Assembly: GCF_001955695.1 (NCBI RefSeq) | Contig: NZ_CP019236.1 | Coordinates: 1,860,001 to 1,924,000 of the forward strand | Direction of reading: 5' to 3' | DNA length: 64,000 bases | From: Rhodoferax koreense | GTDB taxonomy: Bacteria > Pseudomonadota > Gammaproteobacteria > Burkholderiales > Burkholderiaceae_C | Part shown: positions 29,810 through 38,630 of the stretch, in pieces | Position numbering within the stretch: position 1 is the stretch's first letter | How the letters are laid out: every line of letters starts with the position of its first letter | Program-made: the position numbers and the translations under genes | The notes under the pieces: generated by a model | Told to the model about the DNA's origin: nothing | The model's database searches: none | Seen by the model: only the letters and a program-made list of their open reading frames with translations

Positions 29810-29859
29810 GCCCTGCGCCGCTGCCGGCCGGGTCGAACCGGCGCGGCGCGGGGCAGGGC
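29797..29859 (+). promoter_or_regulatory. Probable programmed -1 ribosomal frameshift signal
   Basis: The slippery heptamer A AAA AAA (29797-29803) is in the correct zero-frame phase. A spacer of six bases follows. Then comes a GC-rich stem-loop from 29810: GCCCTG (29810-29815) pairs with CAGGGC (29854-29859), CGCCGC (29816-29821) with GCGGCG (29843-29848), and CCGG (29824-29827) with CCGG (29838-29841). Zero-frame translation stops at 29807-29809. The geometry is that of dnaX-type -1 sites, although no upstream Shine-Dalgarno-like stimulator was seen. Confidence 0.75.
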
Positions 29860-30510
29860 GCAAACACTGCAGTCGGCGAGGGCCGCGAAACACGCCAGCG
29901 CTCGCTGGCGTCCAGCGTCGACTGGCCCGCCACGTTCGCGGCACGCGGTGCAGCACCCTTGCGACCCGGCCACCTGCGGCATCGCCCCGAACCCCCGGCC
30001 GACGCCGAACTGCACTGTTTCCTGCTCGATTGCTCGGCTTCGATGCGCAGCAGTGGCGCCCTGGCGCGCGCCAAGGGTCTGCTGCTGCACCTGTTCGATG
30101 AAGCCTATCGCCGGCGCCACCATGTGGCCCTGCTGTGTTTCGCGGGCGGTGCCGTGGAACTGCGCCTGGCACCGCGCCGCGCAGCGGCCTGGAACGAAGC
30201 CTGGATCGCGCCGATCGCGGGTGGCGGCGGCACGCCGCTGACGCTGGGGGTGGCCGCCGCCGAGCGTCTGCTGCGCCGCGCCCGCGCCCGCGCCGGCCGC
30301 CGCTCGCTGTGGCTGCTCACCGACGGCCGCAGCACCGAGCAGCCAGCGCCGCCGGCCGCGGCGGACGCGTTGCATGTGATCGATTTTGAATCCGCGCGGG
30401 TGCCGCTGGCGCGCGCGGCACGACTCGCAGCCGATTGGGGCGCGGCTTATTTGCGTGATGCGGATATCCGGAACGAGACAGCCGGCGGCGGCCGGGCGGT
30501 TGAAGCGTGA
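29803..30510 (+). CDS. VWA-domain (ChlD-like) region, probably translated only by -1 frameshift from the preceding gene
   Basis: A 235-codon open frame. A Pro/Arg-rich linker of about 70 residues is followed by a von Willebrand A domain with the MIDAS motif LLDCSASM, GGGGTPLTLG and LLTDGRS. This is the D-type subunit half that binds the AAA+ ring and CobN. Between the slippery site and the MIDAS motif there is no in-frame ATG or GTG; the only standard weak start is a TTG at 29959 without a ribosome-binding site. Independent translation is therefore unlikely, and a -1 frameshift fusion of 593 residues is favoured. The start given is the first -1-frame codon, not an initiation codon. Confidence 0.82.
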   Translation, partial: SLSPAPLPAGSNRRGAGQGANTAVGEGRETRQRSLASSVDWPATFAARGAAPLRPGHLRHRPEPPADAELHCFLLDCSASMRSSGALARAKGLLLHLFDEAYRRRHHVALLCFAGGAVELRLAPRRAAAWNEAWIAPIAGGGGTPLTLGVAAAERLLRRARARAGRRSLWLLTDGRSTEQPAPPAAADALHVIDFESARVPLARAARLAADWGAAYLRDADIRNETAGGGRAVEA

Positions 30511-30632
30511 CGGGGGCGCGATATCATGCGCGCAGCCACGTCCGCCGCGCCGTCTCGGCGGCGCGTCCGGATCGCCAATCCGCCTGTTCCCATTCCCGTT
30601 TTCAACCATCTTTCGATTGAAAGGACTTCGCC
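30511..30632 (+). promoter_or_regulatory. Leader region of cbtB with hairpins
   Basis: A 122-base gap between the chelatase and cobalt transporter genes. It holds a hairpin CCGCCG/CGGCGG (30542-30547 and 30556-30561) and a second one, TTTCAA/TTGAAA (30600-30605 and 30617-30622), whose 3' arm touches the AAAGGA ribosome-binding site of cbtB. I could not recognise the conserved boxes of a cobalamin riboswitch, although cbtAB genes are often under one. Confidence 0.4.
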
Positions 30633-30818
30633 ATGACGACACCGCCTCTTGCTCCCAGCCGACCACGGGTGGTCACCACCAGCAGCGTGCTGATGCAGCT
30701 CGCCGGCGCAGCCGGCCTCGGCCTGGTACTGCTCTATGGCGTGGCTTTTGCTGACAGCCCGGTGCTGCACAATGCCGCGCACGACGTGCGCCACGTCACC
30801 GTCAAACCCTGCCATTGA
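30633..30818 (+). CDS. cbtB: Cobalt transporter small subunit CbtB
   Basis: A 61-residue protein with one transmembrane helix (MQLAGAAGLGLVLLYGVAF) and a His-containing tail (HNAAHDVRHVTVKPCH). These are the marks of CbtB, in which the terminal histidines are thought to bind cobalt. It is paired with cbtA 12 bases downstream and follows the cobalt chelatase genes. Confidence 0.9.
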   Translation: MTTPPLAPSRPRVVTTSSVLMQLAGAAGLGLVLLYGVAFADSPVLHNAAHDVRHVTVKPCH

Positions 30819-30830
30819 GAGGACGACGCG

Positions 30831-31601
30831 ATGTTGTTCCAACGTCTGATCTGGTGTGCCCTGGCCGTGGCGGTATTGCTCGGCAGCGCACAGAGCGTGT
30901 TACAGCGCTTCCAGACCGTCCCGATCATTTTGGCGGCCGAAGTCTTCGAAGGTGAAAAGGTCGAGCCCGTGCAGGCCACGGCGCATGAACACGAAGCGGC
31001 ACACGAACACGGCGCCGAGGAATGGGCGCCGGCCGAAGGCCTGGAGCGCACCGGCTGGACCTGGGTGGCCAACGTGTTGCACGCGTTCAGCATGGCCCTG
31101 CTGGCACTCGCGGCCATGGGGCTGTGGACCTACCGACGCGGCGCGAACACAGGCGCGTTCAAACTGGCCTTCGCGGTGGCCGCCTCGGGCTGGCTGAGCC
31201 TGCATTTCTGGCCATCGCTGGGCCTGCATGCCGAAGTGCCGGGCATGGATGCGGCTGCGCTCGGCGCGCGCCAGGGCTGGTGGGTGCTGGCGGCGGCGTG
31301 CGCGGCGCTGGCCTGCGGCATCACTGCCTTCGCCACGCGGGTGTGGCGCTTCGTCGCAGCCGTGGCCTTTCTCGCGCTGCCGTTCCTGGTCGGCGCGCCG
31401 CAGCACACGGGCGACGCGCTGGCGGGTTTCAGCGGCGCGGCGCACGCGCAACTCGAGGAACTCGGTCGCCAATTCATCTGGGCCACGACCTGGCTGTCTC
31501 TGTCGTTCTGGGCGCTGATGGGGCTGTTGTGCGCCGTGGTCTATGCGCGCTGGCTCAAGCCGGTGCTGGCCGCACCGCAGTTGGAGGCCACTGTCGCCTG
31601 A
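30831..31601 (+). CDS. cbtA: Cobalt transporter CbtA
   Basis: A 256-residue membrane protein with about five or six helices. It has an early conserved segment (RLIWCALAVAVLLGSAQSVLQRFQTVPIILAAE, described here only as residues 4-36), a His-rich loop (HEHEAAHEHGAEEW), and later HFWPSLGLHAEVPGMD and PQHTGDALAGF typical of CbtA. It should carry Co(II) inward for CobN, together with CbtB. The operon ends at the terminator just downstream. Confidence 0.92.
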   Translation: MLFQRLIWCALAVAVLLGSAQSVLQRFQTVPIILAAEVFEGEKVEPVQATAHEHEAAHEHGAEEWAPAEGLERTGWTWVANVLHAFSMALLALAAMGLWTYRRGANTGAFKLAFAVAASGWLSLHFWPSLGLHAEVPGMDAAALGARQGWWVLAAACAALACGITAFATRVWRFVAAVAFLALPFLVGAPQHTGDALAGFSGAAHAQLEELGRQFIWATTWLSLSFWALMGLLCAVVYARWLKPVLAAPQLEATVA

Positions 31602-31622
31602 TCCGGGCCGAATGCATGCGAG

Positions 31623-31654
31623 GGCCGCCGCAGCGATGGGGCGGCCTTTTCTTT
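31623..31654 (+). terminator. Intrinsic terminator after cbtA
   Basis: GGCCGCC and GGCGGCC arms (31623-31629 and 31640-31646) are followed by TTTTCTTT. It closes the cobalt operon. Confidence 0.85.
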
Positions 31655-31742
31655 GGTGGGTGTGGAATTGGAAATCTCCTACAGCGTGCGGCTCGTAGCC
31701 TTGTTACATTGAGGCATTGCCCACCATGCGAGGAGTGCCCAC

Positions 31743-31967
31743 ATGCCGATCGATCCCACCCCGGAAGGTCAGGAGATCCTGCACCAGAACAAGGACGCGA
31801 GTTTTCCGCCGGAGGCGACGGTCGACGCGCATCTGAAGCCTGAACTCGATGCCGAGGACATCAGCCACCGGCCCCCCCTGCCGACCGATGTGCCGGAGAT
31901 GGCGGCCGACATTGAGGACGAAGACGACGACCCCGTGGTCGACACTGGCCCCGGCATCGACAAATAG
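31743..31967 (+). CDS. Small acidic protein, unknown
   Basis: A 74-residue, strongly acidic, Pro-rich protein with no hydrophobic segment (ends DDDPVVDTGPGIDK). The sequence looks disordered. It stands alone after the cbtA terminator, so it has its own promoter, perhaps around 31690-31715. No family is recognised. Confidence 0.6.
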   Translation: MPIDPTPEGQEILHQNKDASFPPEATVDAHLKPELDAEDISHRPPLPTDVPEMAADIEDEDDDPVVDTGPGIDK

Positions 31968-32088
31968 GCCCTGCCGCCGGGCGCTGTAAGACTGCGCCGA
32001 CGCGTGGATGGCCCATCCGCCGAATGGTCAGTGGGGGCGGCACGTTCAGACTGCGTTCATGTTCCCTGAAACTGAACGGAGTCCAGCG

Positions 32089-32442
32089 ATGTCCCGTGTT
32101 GCACTTCGGTGCCGCTTGGCCGGTGCCATTTCGGGCGAACGCCCGCGGCCCGCATTGGGTGCGGCTGATTACCTGGCACTGCTGAACCGGCGGCTGCGGG
32201 CGCATCCAATGTATCTGGATGGGATGGCGTTTCCCGTGGCGTCGGATGAGGCGATGGAAGAGGACGGGGAACGCTCGGCGCTGGTCGCCATGGTGCAAGA
32301 CACGCGCTGGGACGGTTTCGGTGTCTTCGCGTCCGTGATCGAGGAAGTCCGGTGCGACTTCGAATTGGCCGCACCATTGCAGAACCAGGCGCCAGCGCCT
32401 CGCCGAATCCAGAGGCGGCGGCTGCAACCGGCCCTGCGCTAG
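32089..32442 (+). CDS. Hypothetical protein
   Basis: A 117-residue ORF from the ATG at 32089, preceded by ACGGAG; in-frame ATGs at 32059 and 32008 are alternatives. The middle is soluble and acidic (DEAMEEDGERSALVAMVQDT), with a basic C-terminus (RRIQRRRLQPALR). No domain is recognised. It is convergent with fusA. Confidence 0.5.
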   Translation: MSRVALRCRLAGAISGERPRPALGAADYLALLNRRLRAHPMYLDGMAFPVASDEAMEEDGERSALVAMVQDTRWDGFGVFASVIEEVRCDFELAAPLQNQAPAPRRIQRRRLQPALR

Positions 32443-32462
32443 GGCCAGCCGCAGCCGGGTCG

Positions 32463-34565
<2,103 letters not shown>

Positions 34566-34731
34566 ATTGAAGCCTCCTTGGGGCCTCCCCAACTTTGAGG
34601 CCAAACAGCACAAAGTCAAGCACGGCGACAGGCTATCGAGGCCATTGGCGCTGGCTAACGCAAATCCGGGAGTTTTGGGATAGGCATGCGCGGGTAGGGC
34701 GAACGCTGGCAGGCGCCTGCGCGCACCCATG

Positions 34732-34754
34732 AAAAAAGCGCCCCGAGGGCGCTT
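34732..34754 (-). terminator. Intrinsic terminator for the NlpC/P60 gene (minus strand)
   Basis: AAGCGCCC and GGGCGCTT arms (34736-34743 and 34747-34754) flank a three-base loop. On the minus strand a T-run (complement of 34732-34737) follows. It lies 16 bases past the stop codon of the gene at 34770-35333. Confidence 0.85.
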
Positions 34755-34769
34755 GTTCTGCTGGTTCTT

Positions 34770-35333
34770 TCAAGGCGCCGAGGCTTGAGGCTCTCGGCTG
34801 CCTTCGATGACGCGCCGCGCCCCGTCGAAGCGGCGCTGCCAGTACGACTGACGCATGTCCTCCACGCGCACCTCGGAGCCACTGCGGGGTGCGTGGATGA
34901 ACTTGCCGTCGCCGACATAGATGCCGACGTGGCTGAAAGCGCGACGCATGGTGTTGAAGAACACCAGGTCACCAGGCTGCAGGTCGTTCTTGTCGATGCG
35001 GTCGGTGGCGGCCGCCTGTTCCTTGGCGCGGCGCGGCAGCACCATGCCCACGGTCTGTTCGTACATGGCGCGCACGAAGCCGCTGCAATCGAACCCGGAC
35101 TCGGCGGAGTTTCCGCCGCGCTTGTAGGGAACGCCCAGGAAGCCCATGGCGTTGCTCACCAGGTCGGTCGCCTTGTCGCTGACCGACTGGCGGACCTGTT
35201 CGAGCTGGCCGAAGGTCTGCGTCAACAAACCGCGGTCGGCGAGGATCTTGTCGATTTCATCTTGGGTGGGAAGCGCTGGTGAGGCGTGGGCCGTGGAGCA
35301 GACGAGAAGAAGAGCAGCTAGCCATTTGGTCAT
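34770..35333 (-). CDS. Secreted NlpC/P60 endopeptidase
   Basis: A 187-residue exported C40 peptidase. The signal peptide is MTKWLAALLLVCSTAHA, followed by a helical spacer and the catalytic domain with Cys in GFDCSGFVRAMYE and His in FSHVGIYVGDGKFIHAPRSG. It would cut cross-link peptides of peptidoglycan in the periplasm. The start at 35333 is chosen because the signal peptide begins there. It is divergent from the sugar dehydrogenase across an AT-rich 250-base region. Confidence 0.92.
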   Translation of the reverse strand: MTKWLAALLLVCSTAHASPALPTQDEIDKILADRGLLTQTFGQLEQVRQSVSDKATDLVSNAMGFLGVPYKRGGNSAESGFDCSGFVRAMYEQTVGMVLPRRAKEQAAATDRIDKNDLQPGDLVFFNTMRRAFSHVGIYVGDGKFIHAPRSGSEVRVEDMRQSYWQRRFDGARRVIEGSREPQASAP

Positions 35334-35584
35334 CGCGCTGAGGTTACGTAGATTCTTCTGAGAAGTCAAATCCAAAATCTCCTGTAAGTCATTGATTCAT
35401 AATGATTACTTTCAAGTTTTTTGTAACTTGTTTACTTGTCTGGCAGGATTTCGCACCTTTTCGGGGCCTGCCGGCCTGCCGAGCATTGAACAAAAGATGT
35501 ACGCAAGAACGGCGCCAAATCCTACATGCACCGGTGTCTTTACGTCGACTCGACCGGCGGGAGCGTTCGACTCAGAATGCCGGG
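35334..35584. promoter_or_regulatory. AT-rich divergent promoter region
   Basis: The first 110 bases are conspicuously AT-rich compared with the flanks and separate two divergent genes, so promoters in both directions are expected. TTGATTCATAATGA (about 35392) resembles an FNR box in one half only. No clear -35/-10 pair was chosen. Confidence 0.4.
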
Positions 35585-36733
35585 ATGATGCAAAAACCGA
35601 TGGCGCGCGCCGCCCTGATTTCCGTCTTGCTGCTGTCCACGATGGCCGTCGGCCGTGCCCAGGCCGTGCGCCCGGAAGTGGTGGCCGACGGCCTGCAGAA
35701 CCCCTGGGCGGTGGCATTTCTGCCGGAAGGGCGCTTCCTGGTCACCGAGCGGCCCGGCCGCATGCGCGTGATCGAGGCCGATGGCCGTGTGGCGCCGGCA
35801 CTGACCGGCCTGCCGACGATCGCCGCCGGCGGTCAAGGGGGCTTGCTCGACGTGATGCTCGACAGCGGCTTCGCGAATAACCGCACCCTCTATTTCTGTT
35901 TTTCCGAACCAGCGGCCGACGGTATGGGCAACAGCACGGCGCTGGCCAGCGCGCGGCTCTCGGCGAGCCGCGACGCGCTGGAGAACGTACGCGTCATCTT
36001 CAGCCAGAAACCCAAGGTGCAGAGCAGCGCCCATTTCGGCTGCCGCATCGTCGAGAGTCGGCAGGAGGGCAAGGCCGACGGCCTGTTGTTCCTGACGCTC
36101 GGCGAACGTTTTTCGCGCAAGGAAGATGCGCAGAAACTCGACAACCACCATGGCAAGGTCGTGCGCATCGGCAAGGACGGTGGTGTGCCGAAGGACAACC
36201 CCTTCGTCGGCCGTGCCGGCGCGCTGCCCGAAATCTGGAGTTACGGCCACCGCAACTCTCAAGGCGCCACTCTCGCGCCGGACGGGACGTTCTGGATGCA
36301 CGAGCACGGGCCGCAAGGCGGCGACGAGATCAACCTCCCGCAGCCTGGGCGGAACCATGGCTGGCCGGTCGTGACTTTCGGCGAGAACTACGGCGGCGGC
36401 AAGATTGGCGAGGGGCTTACCGCCAAGGCCGGCATGGAGCCGCCGCTGCACTACTGGGTGCCGTCGATCGCGCCTTCAGGCATGGCATTCCTCACAAGCG
36501 ACCGATACGGCGCAGCCTGGCGCGGCAACCTTTTCGTCGGTTCATTGAAGTTCGGCTACCTCGACCGCATCGAACTCAGCCAGCCGTTCAAGGGCAAGGT
36601 GGTGCGCGAACACAAGCTGCTTGCCGAGGGCGGCTCGCGCATCCGCGACGTGCGCCAGGGTCCGGACGGGTTGCTGTATGTGCTGACCGATGAAGCGAAT
36701 GGCCGCTTGCTGCGGCTGCAGCCAGGCTCTTGA
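35585..36733 (+). CDS. PQQ-dependent aldose sugar dehydrogenase-like protein
   Basis: A 382-residue periplasmic six-bladed beta-propeller of the Asd/YliI (glucose/sorbosone dehydrogenase) family. A signal peptide (ALISVLLLSTMAVGRAQA) precedes the propeller. PQQ and calcium site motifs include GGQGGLLDVMLD, LDNHHGKVVRI, SYGHRNSQGATL and HEHGPQGGDEINL. It would oxidise aldoses and pass electrons to the respiratory chain if PQQ is available; no pqq genes are in the window. Its stop lies 10 bases from the stop of the convergent Ivy-domain gene. Confidence 0.9.
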   Translation: MMQKPMARAALISVLLLSTMAVGRAQAVRPEVVADGLQNPWAVAFLPEGRFLVTERPGRMRVIEADGRVAPALTGLPTIAAGGQGGLLDVMLDSGFANNRTLYFCFSEPAADGMGNSTALASARLSASRDALENVRVIFSQKPKVQSSAHFGCRIVESRQEGKADGLLFLTLGERFSRKEDAQKLDNHHGKVVRIGKDGGVPKDNPFVGRAGALPEIWSYGHRNSQGATLAPDGTFWMHEHGPQGGDEINLPQPGRNHGWPVVTFGENYGGGKIGEGLTAKAGMEPPLHYWVPSIAPSGMAFLTSDRYGAAWRGNLFVGSLKFGYLDRIELSQPFKGKVVREHKLLAEGGSRIRDVRQGPDGLLYVLTDEANGRLLRLQPGS

Positions 36734-36743
36734 AGCCGGCGGG

Positions 36744-37604
36744 CTATTTGCGCCGCCACTCCGTGGCCCAGATTCTGTCGAGCGCGGCCGCGACGACCGG
36801 CGGAGGCTCGCCGACCAGCGTCGACTTACCGTCCTGTACGACCTTGCCGAACACGGCGACCTGTTCGGAGGCGATGTTCGTGCCGTACAGCAGCACGCTG
36901 TTGTGGTCGGCGCAGTCATGGGGTTTGCAGACCGCGACCAGCGTGTAGTCCACACCTTCGAGCCGCACCTGCCGTGTCGGCGGGCGCGGGCCTTCCAGGC
37001 GGGCCAGCCAGCGCTCCTTGGCCAGCGGCCCCAGCGCGCGCAGGTGGGCCGCACGGAACTGCGGATCGAGCAGCATCTTTTCCGCGTCACTGACCGGCTC
37101 GTCCTGTGCGGGGACCGACGGCGTGGCGCGTGCGGTGGGCTGCGTGAGCGGGTCTTCGCAGCGCCGATAGCGCGGATTGGTGACCGTCTTGCCCAGCTCG
37201 GCCTGAACCAGCTTGTCCCCGAGCACGCTGATGTAGGGTCCGCGCCTGTCCACGAACACGATGAAATCGAGCGCGCCGCCGTTCGGGGCCCGGCTCATCA
37301 AGCCGACGCGGAATTGGGGCGGCGCTGTCTTGCCATAGTAGACATAGGCGGACTGGGGCTGGCGGCCGGTCATGCGCTTGCCGGCGTGCTGCACCACCAG
37401 CGCATCGGGCAGCACGCGCAGGCGCGGTGCTTCCAGTTTGTCGCAGGCGCTGGAGTAGACGCCGCCGTATTGCCTGAGCAGATCCGGCTTGAGCCGCTCC
37501 TGCGCCTGGCTGGATCCGACACATGCCGCCAAGCTGGCTGATAAAAGAAACGAAGCGGGCGGAAACCAGCCGCGCCGCTGGCATTTGTCCAGCAACGGAT
37601 GCAT
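36744..37604 (-). CDS. Lipoprotein with C-terminal Ivy-type lysozyme-inhibitor domain
   Basis: A 286-residue envelope protein. The N-terminus has a signal with lipobox LAAC (SLLSASLAAC region), so it is likely lipid-anchored. A middle region begins near YGGVYSSACDKLEAPRL. The C-terminal 110 residues contain DPQFRAAHLRALG and CKPHDCADHNSVLLY, with the CKPHDC loop of Ivy proteins that inhibit c-type lysozymes. The longer N-terminal half is unlike ordinary Ivy (about 130-150 residues). GGAGA precedes ATG 37604. An RNA element with a terminator sits upstream on the same strand. Confidence 0.75.
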   Translation of the reverse strand: MHPLLDKCQRRGWFPPASFLLSASLAACVGSSQAQERLKPDLLRQYGGVYSSACDKLEAPRLRVLPDALVVQHAGKRMTGRQPQSAYVYYGKTAPPQFRVGLMSRAPNGGALDFIVFVDRRGPYISVLGDKLVQAELGKTVTNPRYRRCEDPLTQPTARATPSVPAQDEPVSDAEKMLLDPQFRAAHLRALGPLAKERWLARLEGPRPPTRQVRLEGVDYTLVAVCKPHDCADHNSVLLYGTNIASEQVAVFGKVVQDGKSTLVGEPPPVVAAALDRIWATEWRRK

Positions 37605-37691
37605 TGTCTTGTCTCCTTCATCGTTATTTGCGCCGGTCGCGAGCCTGTCCGACGCCAATTTGGCCGAATGTAGCGCAGTGGCGATGAAAGA

Positions 37692-37720
37692 AGAAAAAAG
37701 CGAGCCGCTCGGGGCTCGCT
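37692..37720 (-). terminator. Intrinsic terminator (minus strand) ending the structured RNA
   Basis: AGCGAGCC and GGCTCGCT arms (37699-37706 and 37713-37720) are followed on the minus strand by T6. No protein gene ends just upstream on this strand. The terminator ends a short transcript from the promoter at 37801-37828, or attenuates the Ivy-domain gene 88 bases further on. Confidence 0.85.
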
Positions 37721-37795
37721 CTGGGGTTTGGCGTCGGTGGCGCCACGGGCACTGGCGCTTTGCTCGCCGGGGGTGATCGCCCCGGCACCGACATG
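37692..37795 (-). ncRNA. Candidate structured small RNA or attenuator leader
   Basis: A transcript of about 100 bases is bounded by a sigma-70 promoter and an intrinsic terminator. It can fold into a three-way junction. The outer stem pairs 37733-37738 with 37787-37792 (GTCGGT/ACCGAC); one inner hairpin pairs 37740-37745 with 37753-37758; the other pairs 37766-37772 with 37780-37786 (7 pairs). The outer stem stacks directly on the second hairpin. No plausible peptide with a ribosome-binding site was seen. I could not match it to a known RNA family. Confidence 0.6.
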
Positions 37796-37800
37796 TTTCG

Positions 37801-37828
37801 AATGTAGCTTTGGCAAATGAAAGGTCAA
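37801..37828 (-). promoter_or_regulatory. Sigma-70 promoter for the structured RNA
   Basis: On the minus strand TTGACC (37828-37823), a 16-base spacer and TACATT (37806-37801). The start of transcription should fall near 37793-37795, at the 5' edge of the folded RNA. Confidence 0.6.
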
Positions 37829-37923
37829 TGACAGGGCTGCCAACTATGTCCGCTTTTCGGCGAATCGCTGGGGCTGCGGTTTAATCCGGGTTCGTTCTTT
37901 CGTACCGCTTTGCAAGGAATTTC

Positions 37924-38526
37924 ATGCTGCTCGACGCCTCGGCCTCCCAACTCGTGCTGGTGGATTACCAGTTACGCCTGATGCCCGCCATCTTCGAAGG
38001 GCCGGCCGTGCTGGCCAACGCCCAGCGCCTGGCGCAGATCGCGAAGCTGCTCGGCGTACCGGTGTGGGGCACGGAGCAGAACCCGTCCAGGCTCGGCGAA
38101 AACGACCCGGTCCTGCGCGGCCTGTGCCGCAAGACGCTGTCCAAGATGCATTTCAGCGGCGTCGAGGAGGGCCTGGGCGAATGGCTGCGGCCGCCGGCCA
38201 AGGCGCCGCAGGGCAACGCGCGCAGCCTGCCCAAGCACTTGCAGAAGGCCGCGGCCGAGGCCGAAGAGCCGGGCAGCATCGTCATCGCCGGTTGCGAGGC
38301 CCATGTCTGCCTGCTGCAGACCGCACTCGACCTGCTGGAGGACGAGTTCGACGTCTGCGTGGTCACCGACGCCTGCGGCTCGCGCACCGAGCGCAACCGC
38401 GACGCCGCTTTCGACCGCCTCGCCGGCGCCGGTGCCGAACTGGTGACCACCGAGATGGTCGCTTTCGAGTGGCTGCGCACCGCCGAGCACGCGCAGTTCA
38501 AGGCCGTGCACGCGCTGATCAAGTAA
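37924..38526 (+). CDS. Isochorismatase-family cysteine hydrolase
   Basis: A 200-residue cytoplasmic hydrolase. The likely triad is Asp14 (LVLVDYQLRL), a Lys in RKTLSKMHF, and Cys in GCEAHVCLLQTAL near residue 125, with the family's cis-peptide region just before. Members hydrolyse isochorismate, nicotinamide or other amides; the substrate here is not clear. CAAGGAAT precedes the ATG. The 80-base gap before it overlaps the promoter region of the minus-strand RNA. Confidence 0.88.
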   Translation: MLLDASASQLVLVDYQLRLMPAIFEGPAVLANAQRLAQIAKLLGVPVWGTEQNPSRLGENDPVLRGLCRKTLSKMHFSGVEEGLGEWLRPPAKAPQGNARSLPKHLQKAAAEAEEPGSIVIAGCEAHVCLLQTALDLLEDEFDVCVVTDACGSRTERNRDAAFDRLAGAGAELVTTEMVAFEWLRTAEHAQFKAVHALIK

Positions 38527-38630
38527 TCCGGGCGGATGGGCGGTCGCGTCAGGTTCACGCAAACCTGGCTGCGCATGATGGGCGCACAAGCCGGCACCGA
38601 ACGCAAGCCGGCATCACGGAGACAAGCCCC

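Noticed and set aside
30511..30632. Cobalamin riboswitch before cbtB
   Set aside because: The conserved B12 box and the length needed for the full fold were not seen.
35392..35405. FNR-like TTGATTCATAATGA in the AT-rich divergent region
   Set aside because: Only one half matches, and AT-rich sequence yields such matches by chance.
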